Below are positions 55,764 through 64,000 of a stretch of 64,000 nucleotides of DNA, piece by piece. This DNA comes from an uncultured Eubacteriales bacterium (GTDB lineage Bacteria > Bacillota > Clostridia > Oscillospirales > Acutalibacteraceae). The stretch lies in NCBI GenBank assembly GCA_900315875.1, contig ONAX01000018.1, positions 1 to 64,000 on the forward strand, read 5' to 3'. A program made the translations under genes and the position numbers. The notes below the pieces were generated by a model. It ran no database searches. It was not told the DNA's origin and saw only the letters and a program-made list of their open reading frames with translations. Every line of letters begins with the position of its first letter. Position 1 is the stretch's first letter.

Positions 55764-58700
55764 TTAAAAGTTATCGTCGTTGTCTATATCGATCTCGTCA
55801 AAGCTGATATCTTCATCCTCATCAGCGAAGGTATCATCGTCGCCTTCATCCTCGAGAAGCTCATCTTTTCCGTTTTCGTCCTTATAGCCGTAGCCTTCTG
55901 CTTCTTCCTCGATCATAACATTCTTTTCCTCGAGGAGGTTATCTGCAGGTGCATCGTCCTCCAGATCGATTTCCAGATCGATTTCGTTGTTGTCCTTGTC
56001 GTAAACCTTGATATCAAGAGCAAGCGACTGCAGCTCCTTGATAAGAACCTTGAAGGATTCGGGGATTGACGGCTTCGGAATATTCTGACCCTTGACAATT
56101 GCCTCGTAGGTCTTTACTCTTCCCACAACGTCATCCGACTTGACAGTCAGAATCTCCTGCAGTGTATATGCAGCGCCGTATGCCTCAAGTGCCCAAACTT
56201 CCATTTCACCGAAGCGCTGGCCGCCGAACTGTGCCTTACCGCCGAGAGGCTGCTGGGTGATAAGAGAATACGGACCTGTGGAACGTGCATGGATCTTATC
56301 GTCAACGAGGTGGTGGAGCTTGAGGTAGTACATATATCCTACCGTAACGGGATTGTCGAAATATTCGCCCGTTCTGCCGTCCTTCAGACGGATCTTGCCA
56401 TCCTCGCTGATGCCGGCATCACGGAAGCACTGGAAAATATCCTCTTCGTGTGCGCCGTCGAATACAGGCGTCATGATCTTCCAGCCGAGTGCCTTTGCAG
56501 CGTAGCCGAGGTGAACCTCAAGTACCTGACCGATGTTCATACGTGACGGAACGCCGAGGGGGTTAAGAACGATATCCAGCGGTCTGCCGTCGGGAAGGAA
56601 TGGCATATCCTCCTCAGGGAGAATTCTTGAAACGACACCCTTGTTACCGTGACGACCTGCCATCTTATCGCCGACCTGGATCTTTCTCTTCTGTGCGATA
56701 TAGCAGCGAACCACCTTATTTACACCGGGAGCGAGCTCGCTGTCCGGGTCTTCCTTATTGAATATCTTGACGTCTACGATTATACCGTATTCGCCGTGCG
56801 GTACACGCAGGGAAGTATCTCTTACCTCACGTGACTTTTCTCCGAAGATTGCGCGAAGCAGTCTTTCCTCGGCTGTCAGCTCGGTTTCACCCTTAGGAGT
56901 TACCTTACCGACAAGGATATCACCGGAGTGAACCTCTGCACCGATATGGATAATACCGTTTTCGTCGAGATCGCGGAGCTGATCCTCACCGATATTCGGA
57001 ATTTCTCTTGTTATTTCCTCCGGGCCGAGTTTTGTATCTCTTGCCTCGGTTTCATATTCTTCTATATGGATTGATGTATATACATCATCGCGGACAATCT
57101 TTTCATTGATAAGAACTGCGTCCTCGTAGTTATAACCTTCCCAGGTCATGAAACCGATAAGGGCATTCTTGCCGAGGGAAATCTCACCGTTGCAGGTTGC
57201 GGGACCATCTGCAAGAACCTCACCCTTCTTTACACGCTGACCAACATCAACGATCGGAACCTGGTTGATACATGTTCCCTGGTTGGAACGGCTGAACTTG
57301 ATTACCTCAAAGGTCTGTATTCTGCCGCTGTCATACTGTACGCGGATTTCGTTTGCGCTTACGTACTTGACAACACCGTCCTCCTCTGAAAGGATACATA
57401 CGCCCGAGTCAACGCCGGCCTTGTACTCCATGCCTGTTCCGACGATCGGTGATTCGGTAACAAGAAGCGGAACTGCCTGACGCTGCATGTTAGAGCCCAT
57501 GAGTGCACGGTTTGCGTCATCGTTTTCAAGGAAGGGGATCATAGCCGTTGCAACGGATACAACCATCTTAGGTGAAACGTCCATGTAATCCGCACGGCTT
57601 CTCTCAACCTCGACGAATTCGTCACGGTGTCTGCCGACGATCTTCTGGTTAATGAAGTGGCCTTCCTCATCGAGGGGTTCGTTTGCCTGTGCAACGATGT
57701 AATTATCCTCGATATCGGCTGTCATATAGTCAACGTGGTTTGTAACCACGCCTCTTTCCTTGTCAACCTTACGATAGGGAGCTTCGATAAGACCGTATTC
57801 ATTGATCTTTGCGAAGGTTGCAAGATATGAGATAAGTCCGATGTTAGGACCTTCAGGCGTTTCGATAGGACACATGCGTCCGTAGTGGGTATAGTGAACG
57901 TCACGAACCTCGAATCCTGCACGGTCTCTTGAAAGACCGCCGGGACCAAGGGCTGAAAGACGGCGCTTATGCGTAAGCTCTGCAAGGGGGTTGTTCTGAT
58001 CCATGAACTGTGACAGCGGAGAGGAACCGAAGAATTCCTTGATAGCCGCAGTTACCGGACGGATGTTGATAAGTGATTTCGGATCGATATGATCGTAATC
58101 CTGAGCCTGCGAGGTCATACGCTCCGTGATAACTCTCTGCAGTCTTGTGAAACCTATGCGGAACTGGTTCTGCAGAAGCTCGCCTACGCAGCGGATTCTT
58201 CTGTTTCCGAGGTGGTCGATATCGTCTGTGGTACCGACAGAGTGAGAAAGCGACAGCATATAGTTGATGGTTGCAAGGATGTCCTCAACAATGATGTGCT
58301 TAGGAATAAGAAGATCCTTATTCTTCTTCAGCTCAAGTCGAAGGGTTTCATCATCGTAGCCCTGTGCAAGGATATCCTTAAGAACTACCCAGCGCACCTT
58401 TTCATTAATGCCGCATTCTTCCTTGGCGTCGAAATCAACATATCCGGAGATATCGACCATGCCATTGGATATGATCTTAACTTCCTCTACATATTCATCG
58501 GTAAGACCGAGCTGAGGCTTTACATATGCTACGGTAATACCCATGTTTTCAAGCTCCAGAGCTCTCTCCGGGGAGATGTAGTCTCCTGCCTCGGCAAGAA
58601 TCTCACCCTCTTCGCTGATGATCGGGCGTGTGATAACCTGACCGGAAAGACGGTTGGAAAGGCTGAGCTTCTTGTTATACTTATATCTGCCGACTCTTGA

Positions 58701-59519
58701 CATATCGTAGCGTCTCGGGTCGAAGAAAAGATTGTTTATATGTGTCTGCGCAGCGTCCTTGGTAGCAGGCTCACTCGGGCGGAGCTTCTTATAGACCTCC
58801 TTGAGAGCGTCCTCGCCGTTTTTGGTATTATCCTTTTCGATAGTAGCTGTGATGAGCTTGTCAGCGCCGAAATATTCGATGATCTCTTCGTCGGTTTCCA
58901 GCCCGTTTTCATATCCGAGAGCACGGATAAAGGTCGTTACCGGGAGCTTACGGTTCTTATCAATACGAACGTAGAACACGTTGTTAGCGTCGTTTTCATA
59001 TTCGAGCCATGCGCCGCGGTTTGGGATAACGGTTGCGCTGAAAAGCTTATTGCCGTATTTGTCACGGTCCATCTTATAGTAAACGCCGGGGGAACGAACG
59101 AGCTGGGATACGATAACACGTTCTGCTCCGTTGATTACGAAGGTACCGCTCGGTGTCATGAGCGGGAAATCACCCATGAAAATATTCTCGTGGTTCTGCA
59201 CCTCGCCGTCAGGCTTGGTAAGCTGAACCGTTACCTTCAGAGGAGCCGAATATGTAGCGTCCCTTTCCTTACACTCGGCAATTGAGTAGTTTGGCTTTGA
59301 GGTATCAAGCTTATAATCGACAAAATCCAGTACAAGGCTGCCCGAGAAATCAGTTATTCCCGATACATCCTCGAACACCTCACGCAGTCCCTTTTCGAGA
59401 AACCACTTATAGGAGTCCTTCTGAATTTCGATAAGGTTCGGCATATCAAGAACCTCGTCGATGTGTGAAAAGCTCATTCGCTCAGTCCTGCCCAGATGCA
59501 CGGGCTTGACATTTACCAT
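55764..59519 (-). CDS. rpoB: RNA polymerase beta subunit
   Basis: A 1251-residue beta subunit. The rifampicin pocket ([31 protein letters not shown]) has the wild-type residues at the common resistance positions (Asp, His, Ser), suggesting sensitivity. Beta domains and the switch region [24 protein letters not shown] are normal. The C-terminal 60 residues are an acidic extension rich in Asp and Glu. GGAGTGA lies 7 bases before the ATG. Confidence 0.97.
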   Translation of the reverse strand: MVNVKPVHLGRTERMSFSHIDEVLDMPNLIEIQKDSYKWFLEKGLREVFEDVSGITDFSGSLVLDFVDYKLDTSKPNYSIAECKERDATYSAPLKVTVQLTKPDGEVQNHENIFMGDFPLMTPSGTFVINGAERVIVSQLVRSPGVYYKMDRDKYGNKLFSATVIPNRGAWLEYENDANNVFYVRIDKNRKLPVTTFIRALGYENGLETDEEIIEYFGADKLITATIEKDNTKNGEDALKEVYKKLRPSEPATKDAAQTHINNLFFDPRRYDMSRVGRYKYNKKLSLSNRLSGQVITRPIISEEGEILAEAGDYISPERALELENMGITVAYVKPQLGLTDEYVEEVKIISNGMVDISGYVDFDAKEECGINEKVRWVVLKDILAQGYDDETLRLELKKNKDLLIPKHIIVEDILATINYMLSLSHSVGTTDDIDHLGNRRIRCVGELLQNQFRIGFTRLQRVITERMTSQAQDYDHIDPKSLINIRPVTAAIKEFFGSSPLSQFMDQNNPLAELTHKRRLSALGPGGLSRDRAGFEVRDVHYTHYGRMCPIETPEGPNIGLISYLATFAKINEYGLIEAPYRKVDKERGVVTNHVDYMTADIEDNYIVAQANEPLDEEGHFINQKIVGRHRDEFVEVERSRADYMDVSPKMVVSVATAMIPFLENDDANRALMGSNMQRQAVPLLVTESPIVGTGMEYKAGVDSGVCILSEEDGVVKYVSANEIRVQYDSGRIQTFEVIKFSRSNQGTCINQVPIVDVGQRVKKGEVLADGPATCNGEISLGKNALIGFMTWEGYNYEDAVLINEKIVRDDVYTSIHIEEYETEARDTKLGPEEITREIPNIGEDQLRDLDENGIIHIGAEVHSGDILVGKVTPKGETELTAEERLLRAIFGEKSREVRDTSLRVPHGEYGIIVDVKIFNKEDPDSELAPGVNKVVRCYIAQKRKIQVGDKMAGRHGNKGVVSRILPEEDMPFLPDGRPLDIVLNPLGVPSRMNIGQVLEVHLGYAAKALGWKIMTPVFDGAHEEDIFQCFRDAGISEDGKIRLKDGRTGEYFDNPVTVGYMYYLKLHHLVDDKIHARSTGPYSLITQQPLGGKAQFGGQRFGEMEVWALEAYGAAYTLQEILTVKSDDVVGRVKTYEAIVKGQNIPKPSIPESFKVLIKELQSLALDIKVYDKDNNEIDLEIDLEDDAPADNLLEEKNVMIEEEAEGYGYKDENGKDELLEDEGDDDTFADEDEDISFDEIDIDNDDNF

Positions 59520-59716
59520 AAGATCACTCCATTCGATTTTTTCTTTCGGGCAATGCCCGTAAAAATGCTGTTTTAAAAACGCTGCACACTTCTCCGGAAT
59601 GTAAAAAAATTACTTGATTTTTAATTTGATTTGTGCTAATATACCTATAAGTCGGGGTACAAAATCAATGTTTTCCGGTGTAAAGAGCATACTTCTCTAT
59701 AATGGTGCATTTTAAG
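59520..59716 (-). other. 5' leader of rpoB
   Basis: A transcribed but gene-free stretch of about 190 bases between the promoter and rpoB. No hairpin of clear strength was noticed; rplJ/rplL do not precede rpoB here. Confidence 0.4.
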
Positions 59717-59745
59717 ATTATATCACGCATTCGTTCCGCTGTCAA
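59717..59745 (-). promoter_or_regulatory. Consensus promoter of rpoBC
   Basis: Minus strand: TTGACA (59745-59740), 17-base spacer, TATAAT (59722-59717). Both boxes and the spacing are perfect. Confidence 0.92.
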
Positions 59746-59897
59746 GTGTCTGACGGCGGATTTGTTATTTTTTAAGCTGTCATGCGGCAAATACGGCATT
59801 TTGCACAAAAATCAGCACTTTCATTCCGTTTTCGGTACGCGCGGCAGCGTGGGCTGAATGTTGGAGCGGTTTGTTTTCACAATAGCCTTATTTTGCA

Positions 59898-59935
59898 CAA
59901 AAAGCTGCTGCACAGATCATTGTGCAACAGCCTTT
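59898..59935 (-). terminator. Intrinsic terminator of the NSS transporter gene
   Basis: Minus strand: GGCTGTTGCACA pairs with TGTGCAGCAGCT (one mismatch) followed by TTTTTG. Confidence 0.75.
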
Positions 59936-59937
59936 TA

Positions 59938-61542
59938 TTAATTGATTATTTCTTTTTTCTCTTTTTCTGACCGTTCTTTGCGACTGCTTTTTTTTGCTGC
60001 AGGTGCAGAAAGCTCCGCAGGCTTGTCCCAGTTTACTTCATCCTCGACATAGCCCTTTTTCTTTTTTGAAACCACAACCGCCTTTGCAATAAATCCGCTT
60101 GCAAAAACGAGCACCGATACTGCCCATCCTGCAATTACCTGCGCCCATATCGGATATCCGCCGTATGAGCCGCCCTTCTGACCGAAGAGAACAACCATAT
60201 TCCATACAAAAAGGCCGGCAAGCATCAGCGGTGATATTACCTTTATTGAAGAAGCGAGCCACAGATACGGAGCCTTGAAGCGCTTCGCATTGAGATTGAC
60301 TTCCTTATGTACCTTTTTGAGATCGAAGAACCATCCTACTGCAATACATTCGCAGATACCGATGATAATCAGGTTTATCTGGTTTGTCCAGTTATCCACG
60401 ATATCAAGCCATGCAAGTCCGGATTCTGTGATAAATACAAAGGATATCAGAGTGCAGATTGCGCAAAGCGCTACAGTAACACGCTTGGGGCTGAGATGGA
60501 ATTTATCCGACACAGCCGCAGAAACTCCCTCTACAATAGAGAAAGCCGAATCTATGGCAAGCGTGATGAGCATAAGATAGAAAATAGCTCCGAATATTGC
60601 ATTCACCCAGCCGAACTGAGTCAGATTGACGATTGCCTGAGGATATACAATAAATGCAGTAGCTACGCCGCTGTCTGTGATCTTGTCGAGCATTCCGGTG
60701 CCGCCCATTGTGGAAAACATTACGATACCGGAGAGCACACTTATTGCCATATCGGAAAATGCGATTATCATGGCATCTGCAGCAATATCCGCATCATTGC
60801 CGAGATAAGAGCCGTATGCAAACATAATAGCCATCATTATGGAAAGGCTGTAGAACACCTGACCTATTGCATCGACCCAGAGCGACGGGTCGGCAAGCGC
60901 AGAAAAATCAGGCACAAAAAGCAGCTTCAGACCCTCAACGGCGCCTGGCATGATGCAGCCCTTGACAGCCATAATTATCAAAAGGACAACCGGAGCAAAA
61001 ACCGTAAATTTTACGACCTTGCCCACCGAGCTTGCTCCATTTCTGATGCAGAAGAATATCAGCGCCCATGCCACAAGCAGGCAGACGAGCATATCTCCGG
61101 GGATAAGTGTTCCCCCGATGGAACCGGTGTTTTTCGTAAGATCAAAAAACAGTCCGGCGGCGGCTTCGTTATTACCGGTCATTCCGGAGAAGCGCCATGA
61201 GTTCACGAACATAAGTATTACCCATGCAAAAACCACGGAATAATAGCAAACAATGACAAATGCATTTGATGTTGCCGCCCAGCCTATAGGCTCAAATTTC
61301 TTACCTATTCCCCGCATGGATTCAATTGCGCCCTTACGCAGTTTTCTTGCAATAGCAATCTCCATCATCAGAAGGGGAATGCCCATAACGAGCATTGCGA
61401 CAAGATACACCAAAAGAAAGGTTCCGCCGCCATGCTTTGCGGCAAGTCCGGGAAATCTCCATGCATTTCCGAGTCCTACCGCAGAGCCCACTGCCGCAAG
61501 AATAAATGTAAAGCGTGAGCTCCAGGTATTTCTTTTTTGCAC
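59938..61542 (-). CDS. Neurotransmitter:sodium symporter family transporter
   Basis: A 534-residue, 12-helix secondary transporter of the LeuT/NSS type, likely importing amino acids with Na+. Helix 1 shows AAVGSAVGLGNAWRFP with its sodium and substrate positions. The C-terminus ends in a very basic tail (KKKKGYVEDE, SSRKERSEKEKKE). Substrate cannot be told from sequence. Flanked by its own promoter and terminator. Confidence 0.93.
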   Translation of the reverse strand: MQKRNTWSSRFTFILAAVGSAVGLGNAWRFPGLAAKHGGGTFLLVYLVAMLVMGIPLLMMEIAIARKLRKGAIESMRGIGKKFEPIGWAATSNAFVIVCYYSVVFAWVILMFVNSWRFSGMTGNNEAAAGLFFDLTKNTGSIGGTLIPGDMLVCLLVAWALIFFCIRNGASSVGKVVKFTVFAPVVLLIIMAVKGCIMPGAVEGLKLLFVPDFSALADPSLWVDAIGQVFYSLSIMMAIMFAYGSYLGNDADIAADAMIIAFSDMAISVLSGIVMFSTMGGTGMLDKITDSGVATAFIVYPQAIVNLTQFGWVNAIFGAIFYLMLITLAIDSAFSIVEGVSAAVSDKFHLSPKRVTVALCAICTLISFVFITESGLAWLDIVDNWTNQINLIIIGICECIAVGWFFDLKKVHKEVNLNAKRFKAPYLWLASSIKVISPLMLAGLFVWNMVVLFGQKGGSYGGYPIWAQVIAGWAVSVLVFASGFIAKAVVVSKKKKGYVEDEVNWDKPAELSAPAAKKSSRKERSEKEKKEIIN

Positions 61543-61629
61543 TATAATTCATCTCCTTTTATTATTCTGTCTGTTTTAAACTCATAATTAAAAAATATAA
61601 ATATTCAAGAGTTAAAACCAACACCTTTA

Positions 61630-61658
61630 ATAATAGCACAAAAATTTATAGTAGTCAA
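61630..61658 (-). promoter_or_regulatory. Promoter of the NSS transporter gene
   Basis: Minus strand: TTGACT (61658-61653), 17-base spacer, TATTAT (61635-61630) with an extended TGC. Confidence 0.8.
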
Positions 61659-61659
61659 C

Positions 61660-62150
61660 CAAATAACGTTTCAGAATGACCGAAAAAATAATACAATATT
61701 TCTAATACTGAAACTTGTCTGATAAAGAATGGAAAAAACAGATGTCGCTACAAAACTACTATCTCGGCTTGTGCCGGGCAGTACTTGTAGTGCCGCTATC
61801 TTGGTCATTGACACGGGGGAGGGCCACAGAGCTGCCGCCCTGAGTTCTCTCCCCCGTGAACCCCCTCCCCTTACCCGCTTTCACCGCCCCGGTCTTAATA
61901 GCAACGCCACTCCGCCCCATGGTGGTTTCTGGCTGACGACTTTTTTCGTAATGGTATGCACGAAAGCTCAGGCTTCGGACGTGGAAATTTGTTGATAAAA
62001 CAGAACCGCTATTAACTAAGACCGCGATCAGTGAGCTTATGGCTCGCACTCAGAGCGGAGCGTAAGAGCAGCGACAAACGCGAATTGGCACCGGCGGCTC
62101 GCCGGCACGAATCGGGAGCGCAGGCTCTGTGCCGGCGGCGGGCTAAAGTG
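61660..62150. repeat. Gene-free region with a long hairpin and a GC-rich dispersed repeat
   Basis: No convincing gene. A perfect 10-bp outer stem CACGGGGGAG/CTCCCCCGTG (61812-61821 and 61849-61858) encloses a 5-bp inner stem AGGGC/GCCCT. At about 62065-62143 lies a GC-rich element related to those at 1-34 and 14713-14935 (shared CGCGAATTG-CA, CGAATCGGG and GGCTCTGTGCC stretches). Confidence 0.65.
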
Positions 62151-62179
62151 TAGACATTTGCGGAAAAATGTACTATAAT
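62151..62179 (+). promoter_or_regulatory. Promoter of the RlmI-like methyltransferase gene
   Basis: TAGACA (62151-62156), 17-base spacer, TATAAT (62174-62179), directly after the GC-rich repeat. Confidence 0.8.
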
Positions 62180-62215
62180 AGTCATAAATCGTAAACAGCA
62201 CAAGGAGAGAAGAAA

Positions 62216-63442
62216 ATGGCACTGAAAAAAAGAGGATATGTCGTTGCAGAGGTAACCGTAAAAGCGGAAAAGAGCCTTGCAGGCGGCCATCCGTGGATAT
62301 ATAATACAGATGTAAAAAGCCTCGACGCAGAGGTAAACGACGGGGATATTGTCGATGTCGTCAGCTCAAGAGGAAAATACCTCGGCTCGGGCTTTTATAA
62401 CAGCAATTCAAAAATACGCATCCGCGTTATTTCAAAAAATGCGAACGACCGCTTTGACGAAGCTTTCTTTGAACGCCGTATAAGGTATGCCTGGGAGTAC
62501 AGAAAAACCGTTATGTGCGACGACCTCGACTGCTGCCGCATTATCTTCGGCGAAGCTGATACTTTCCCGGGACTGACGGTGGATAAATTCCACGATATAC
62601 TGGTAACTCAGACACTGTCACTCGGAATTGAACTGCGTAAGGATATCATCTTCCCCCTTCTCGTGAAGGTTCTCGAAGAGGACGGCATTGCTATCCGCGG
62701 TATTTTTGAAAGAAACGACGTCCGCGTTCGCGAGCTTGAAGGAATGCAGCAGGGCAAGGGCTACTATCCCCTCGCCGACAGACCGCTGCCGGAGAAAACA
62801 GATGTAATAATATCCGAAAACGGAATAAAATACCGTGTGGATTACGAAAACGGACAGAAAACAGGCTTCTTCCTCGATCAGAAATACAACCGTGCAGCAC
62901 TTGCACGCATTGCACGCGAAAAAAAGGTGCTCGACTGCTTTACACATACAGGCTCTTTCGCAATGAATGCCGTAATGGGCGGAGCAGCGCATGTCTGTGC
63001 AGTCGATATTTCAGAGGAAGCAATAGAAATGGCGAGAAAAAACGCTGCTCTCAACGGCATTGAGAATAAAATGGAATTCAAATGCGCAAATGTATTTGAC
63101 CTTCTCAGCGAAATGACCGGCAGGGAGGGCTACGATCTGATAATTCTCGATCCGCCCGCATTCACGAAATCACGCGCGACGATAGAATCTGCAATCAGGG
63201 GCTACAAGGAAATCAACCTGCGCGCAATGAAGCTTCTGCCTATCGGGGGCTATCTTGCAACATGCTCGTGCTCACATTTTATGACGGAGCAGCTGTTTGA
63301 AAAAATGCTGCGGGATGCCGCACTTGATGCACATGTTTCCCTGCGCCGCATAGAATACCGCCAGCAGTCCCCCGACCATCCGGTGCTTTACAATGTGCCC
63401 GAAACGGAATATCTGAAATTCTATCTTTTCCAGGTTGTTTGA
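62216..63442 (+). CDS. Class I SAM-dependent rRNA methyltransferase (RlmI-like)
   Basis: A 408-residue methyltransferase, probably making 5-methylcytosine in 23S rRNA. N-terminal PUA domain (about 1-80: GHPWIYNTDV), a middle domain, and the catalytic domain from about 215: KTGFFLDQKYNRAAL, VLDCFTHTGSFAMNA, AVDISEEAIEMARKNA, and the DPPAFTK motif with a later CSCSHFM catalytic cysteine. AAGGAGAG ribosome site. Confidence 0.92.
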   Translation: MALKKRGYVVAEVTVKAEKSLAGGHPWIYNTDVKSLDAEVNDGDIVDVVSSRGKYLGSGFYNSNSKIRIRVISKNANDRFDEAFFERRIRYAWEYRKTVMCDDLDCCRIIFGEADTFPGLTVDKFHDILVTQTLSLGIELRKDIIFPLLVKVLEEDGIAIRGIFERNDVRVRELEGMQQGKGYYPLADRPLPEKTDVIISENGIKYRVDYENGQKTGFFLDQKYNRAALARIAREKKVLDCFTHTGSFAMNAVMGGAAHVCAVDISEEAIEMARKNAALNGIENKMEFKCANVFDLLSEMTGREGYDLIILDPPAFTKSRATIESAIRGYKEINLRAMKLLPIGGYLATCSCSHFMTEQLFEKMLRDAALDAHVSLRRIEYRQQSPDHPVLYNVPETEYLKFYLFQVV

Positions 63443-63596
63443 CCGGACTGATTTCTGACCGATTGAATAATCCCCGGATTAATGGCAGAATGATAAAATA
63501 ATCGCATAAAAGTGAAATACAGCTCCGCAATATTGCAGAGCAGAAAGAAAAAGGTATTTACTGATGTGGAACGTAAGAAAAAAATTGAAAAAAACC

Positions 63597-63625
63597 TTGC
63601 AATTTGTTTTTATATATGTTATAAT
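63597..63625 (+). promoter_or_regulatory. Promoter of rpmE
   Basis: TTGCAA (63597-63602), 17-base spacer, TATAAT (63620-63625) with TGT before it. Confidence 0.85.
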
Positions 63626-63666
63626 TCGTATGTTGCTTAGGACACAAATGAAAGAGGTGAATTCAA

Positions 63667-63873
63667 ATGAAGGAAAATATTCATCCTAAATATCAGCAGA
63701 CGACGATTACCTGCGCATGCGGAAACGTTATCGAAACAGGTTCGACAAAGAGCGATATCCGTGTTGAAATTTGCTCAAAGTGCCACCCCTTCTTTACGGG
63801 CAGACAGAAGCTCGTTGATACAGGCGGACGTGCTGACAGATTTAATAAGCGCTACGGCATTACTCAGAAATAA
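63667..63873 (+). CDS. rpmE: 50S ribosomal protein L31, zinc-binding form
   Basis: A 68-residue ribosomal protein of the C+ type with a zinc site in TCACGN and [19 protein letters not shown] and [10 protein letters not shown] are the family ends. Such zinc-loaded L31 is often swapped for a zinc-free paralogue under zinc shortage; none is visible here. AGAGGTGA ribosome site. Confidence 0.97.
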   Translation: MKENIHPKYQQTTITCACGNVIETGSTKSDIRVEICSKCHPFFTGRQKLVDTGGRADRFNKRYGITQK

Positions 63874-63892
63874 TTTTAACAATGCAGTTTCA

Positions 63893-63919
63893 GGCGGCAC
63901 AGCTTTTGTGCCGCCTTTT
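63893..63919 (+). terminator. Intrinsic terminator of rpmE
   Basis: An 8-bp perfect stem GGCGGCAC/GTGCCGCC (63893-63900, 63908-63915), then TTTT. Confidence 0.8.
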
Positions 63920-63954
63920 GCTCTGTATCAGTCTTTTTAAAGGGGGCTATGAAA

Positions 63955-64000
63955 ATGTCTGAAAGCTACAAAACCGTTGCTGCGGCAGCAAGCGATGAAT
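63955..64000 (+). CDS. Start of a truncated gene, possibly YigZ/IMPACT family
   Basis: Only 15 codons lie in the window: MSESYKTVAAAASDE, after an AAAGGGGG site 8 bases upstream of ATG 63955. The opening Y-K-T-V followed by a small-residue stretch is reminiscent of YigZ-family N-termini, but 15 residues cannot settle the family. Confidence 0.4.
   Translation, partial: MSESYKTVAAAASDE

Noticed and set aside
55764..59519. Rifampicin-resistant rpoB allele
   Set aside because: Residues at the classical resistance positions in the pocket match the sensitive type.
61729..62049. Overlapping ORFs of 88-96 residues on both strands upstream of the RlmI-like gene
   Set aside because: They run through a hairpin and GC-rich repeat, have biased composition (Pro, Arg, Ser) and no ribosome site or recognisable domain.

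Overview
The window is chromosomal DNA from a low-to-mid G+C Gram-positive anaerobe. It most resembles a Ruminococcus-type member of the Oscillospiraceae (Clostridia). Support: Firmicute gene sets (L21-Prp-L27 with an N-terminally extended L27, dnaG-rpoD, phoH-ybeY-dgkA-era-yqzL-recO-mutS2, mini-RNase III, rpoB-rpoC), strong Shine-Dalgarno sites, Bacillus-type promoters, and many secreted or lipid-anchored proteins: a type I pullulanase, a CotH-family lipoprotein, an SGNH esterase, a CHAP amidase remnant and a giant repeat protein. The species cannot be named from sequence alone. No rRNA, tRNA, IS element, prophage or CRISPR array was seen.

Layout. 1-3450: an XRE-type regulator convergent with a NUDIX/YbjN/DUF4026 operon read leftward. 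3330-4055: a gene-free mosaic of intergenic palindromic repeats. 4056-7310: a surface pullulanase. 7490-13465: an extracytoplasmic metallo-beta-lactamase-fold lipoprotein, DUF3783, a GIY-YIG protein, a short RecQ, an AlkD-type repair protein, a small unknown protein and an ABC exporter. 13510-14586: the L21-Prp-L27 operon behind a perfect -35 box. 14937-23097: Obg, mini-RNase III, a SulP carrier with an unusual C-terminal extension, primase and two tandem housekeeping-type sigma factors. 23139-26777: membrane and envelope proteins (two DUF3592 proteins around a transglutaminase-like lipoprotein). 26813-28726: a CotH lipoprotein gene split by a frameshift, followed by a cyclophilin. 29360-35722 (leftward): phoH, ybeY, dgkA, era, yqzL, recO, mutS2. 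35883-44899 (leftward): a secretome island with a repeat protein of about 2,100 residues (frameshifted), a truncated CHAP protein (frameshifted) and an SGNH/BIG2 lipoprotein. 44962-51350: NUDIX ADP-ribose pyrophosphatase, a membrane protein, HemW, an FkbM methyltransferase, then a three-gene biotin-dependent carboxyltransferase set. 51545-59745 (leftward): rpoC and rpoB. 59898-61658 (leftward): an NSS transporter. 62151-64000: an RlmI-like rRNA methyltransferase, rpmE, and the first codons of a further gene.

Most notable points: (i) RpoC carries four tandem copies of a module of about 56 residues that is single in E. coli and B. subtilis RpoC, explaining its unusual length; (ii) two near-identical primary-type sigma factors sit in tandem behind dnaG; (iii) a 12S/1.3S/5S-like transcarboxylase set has no membrane decarboxylase subunit beside it; (iv) three separate exported proteins are each interrupted by one frameshift, one of them an exact 5-bp tandem duplication, which suggests phase variation, decay or assembly error; (v) two families of dispersed intergenic repeats, one of which carries a promoter-like sequence.
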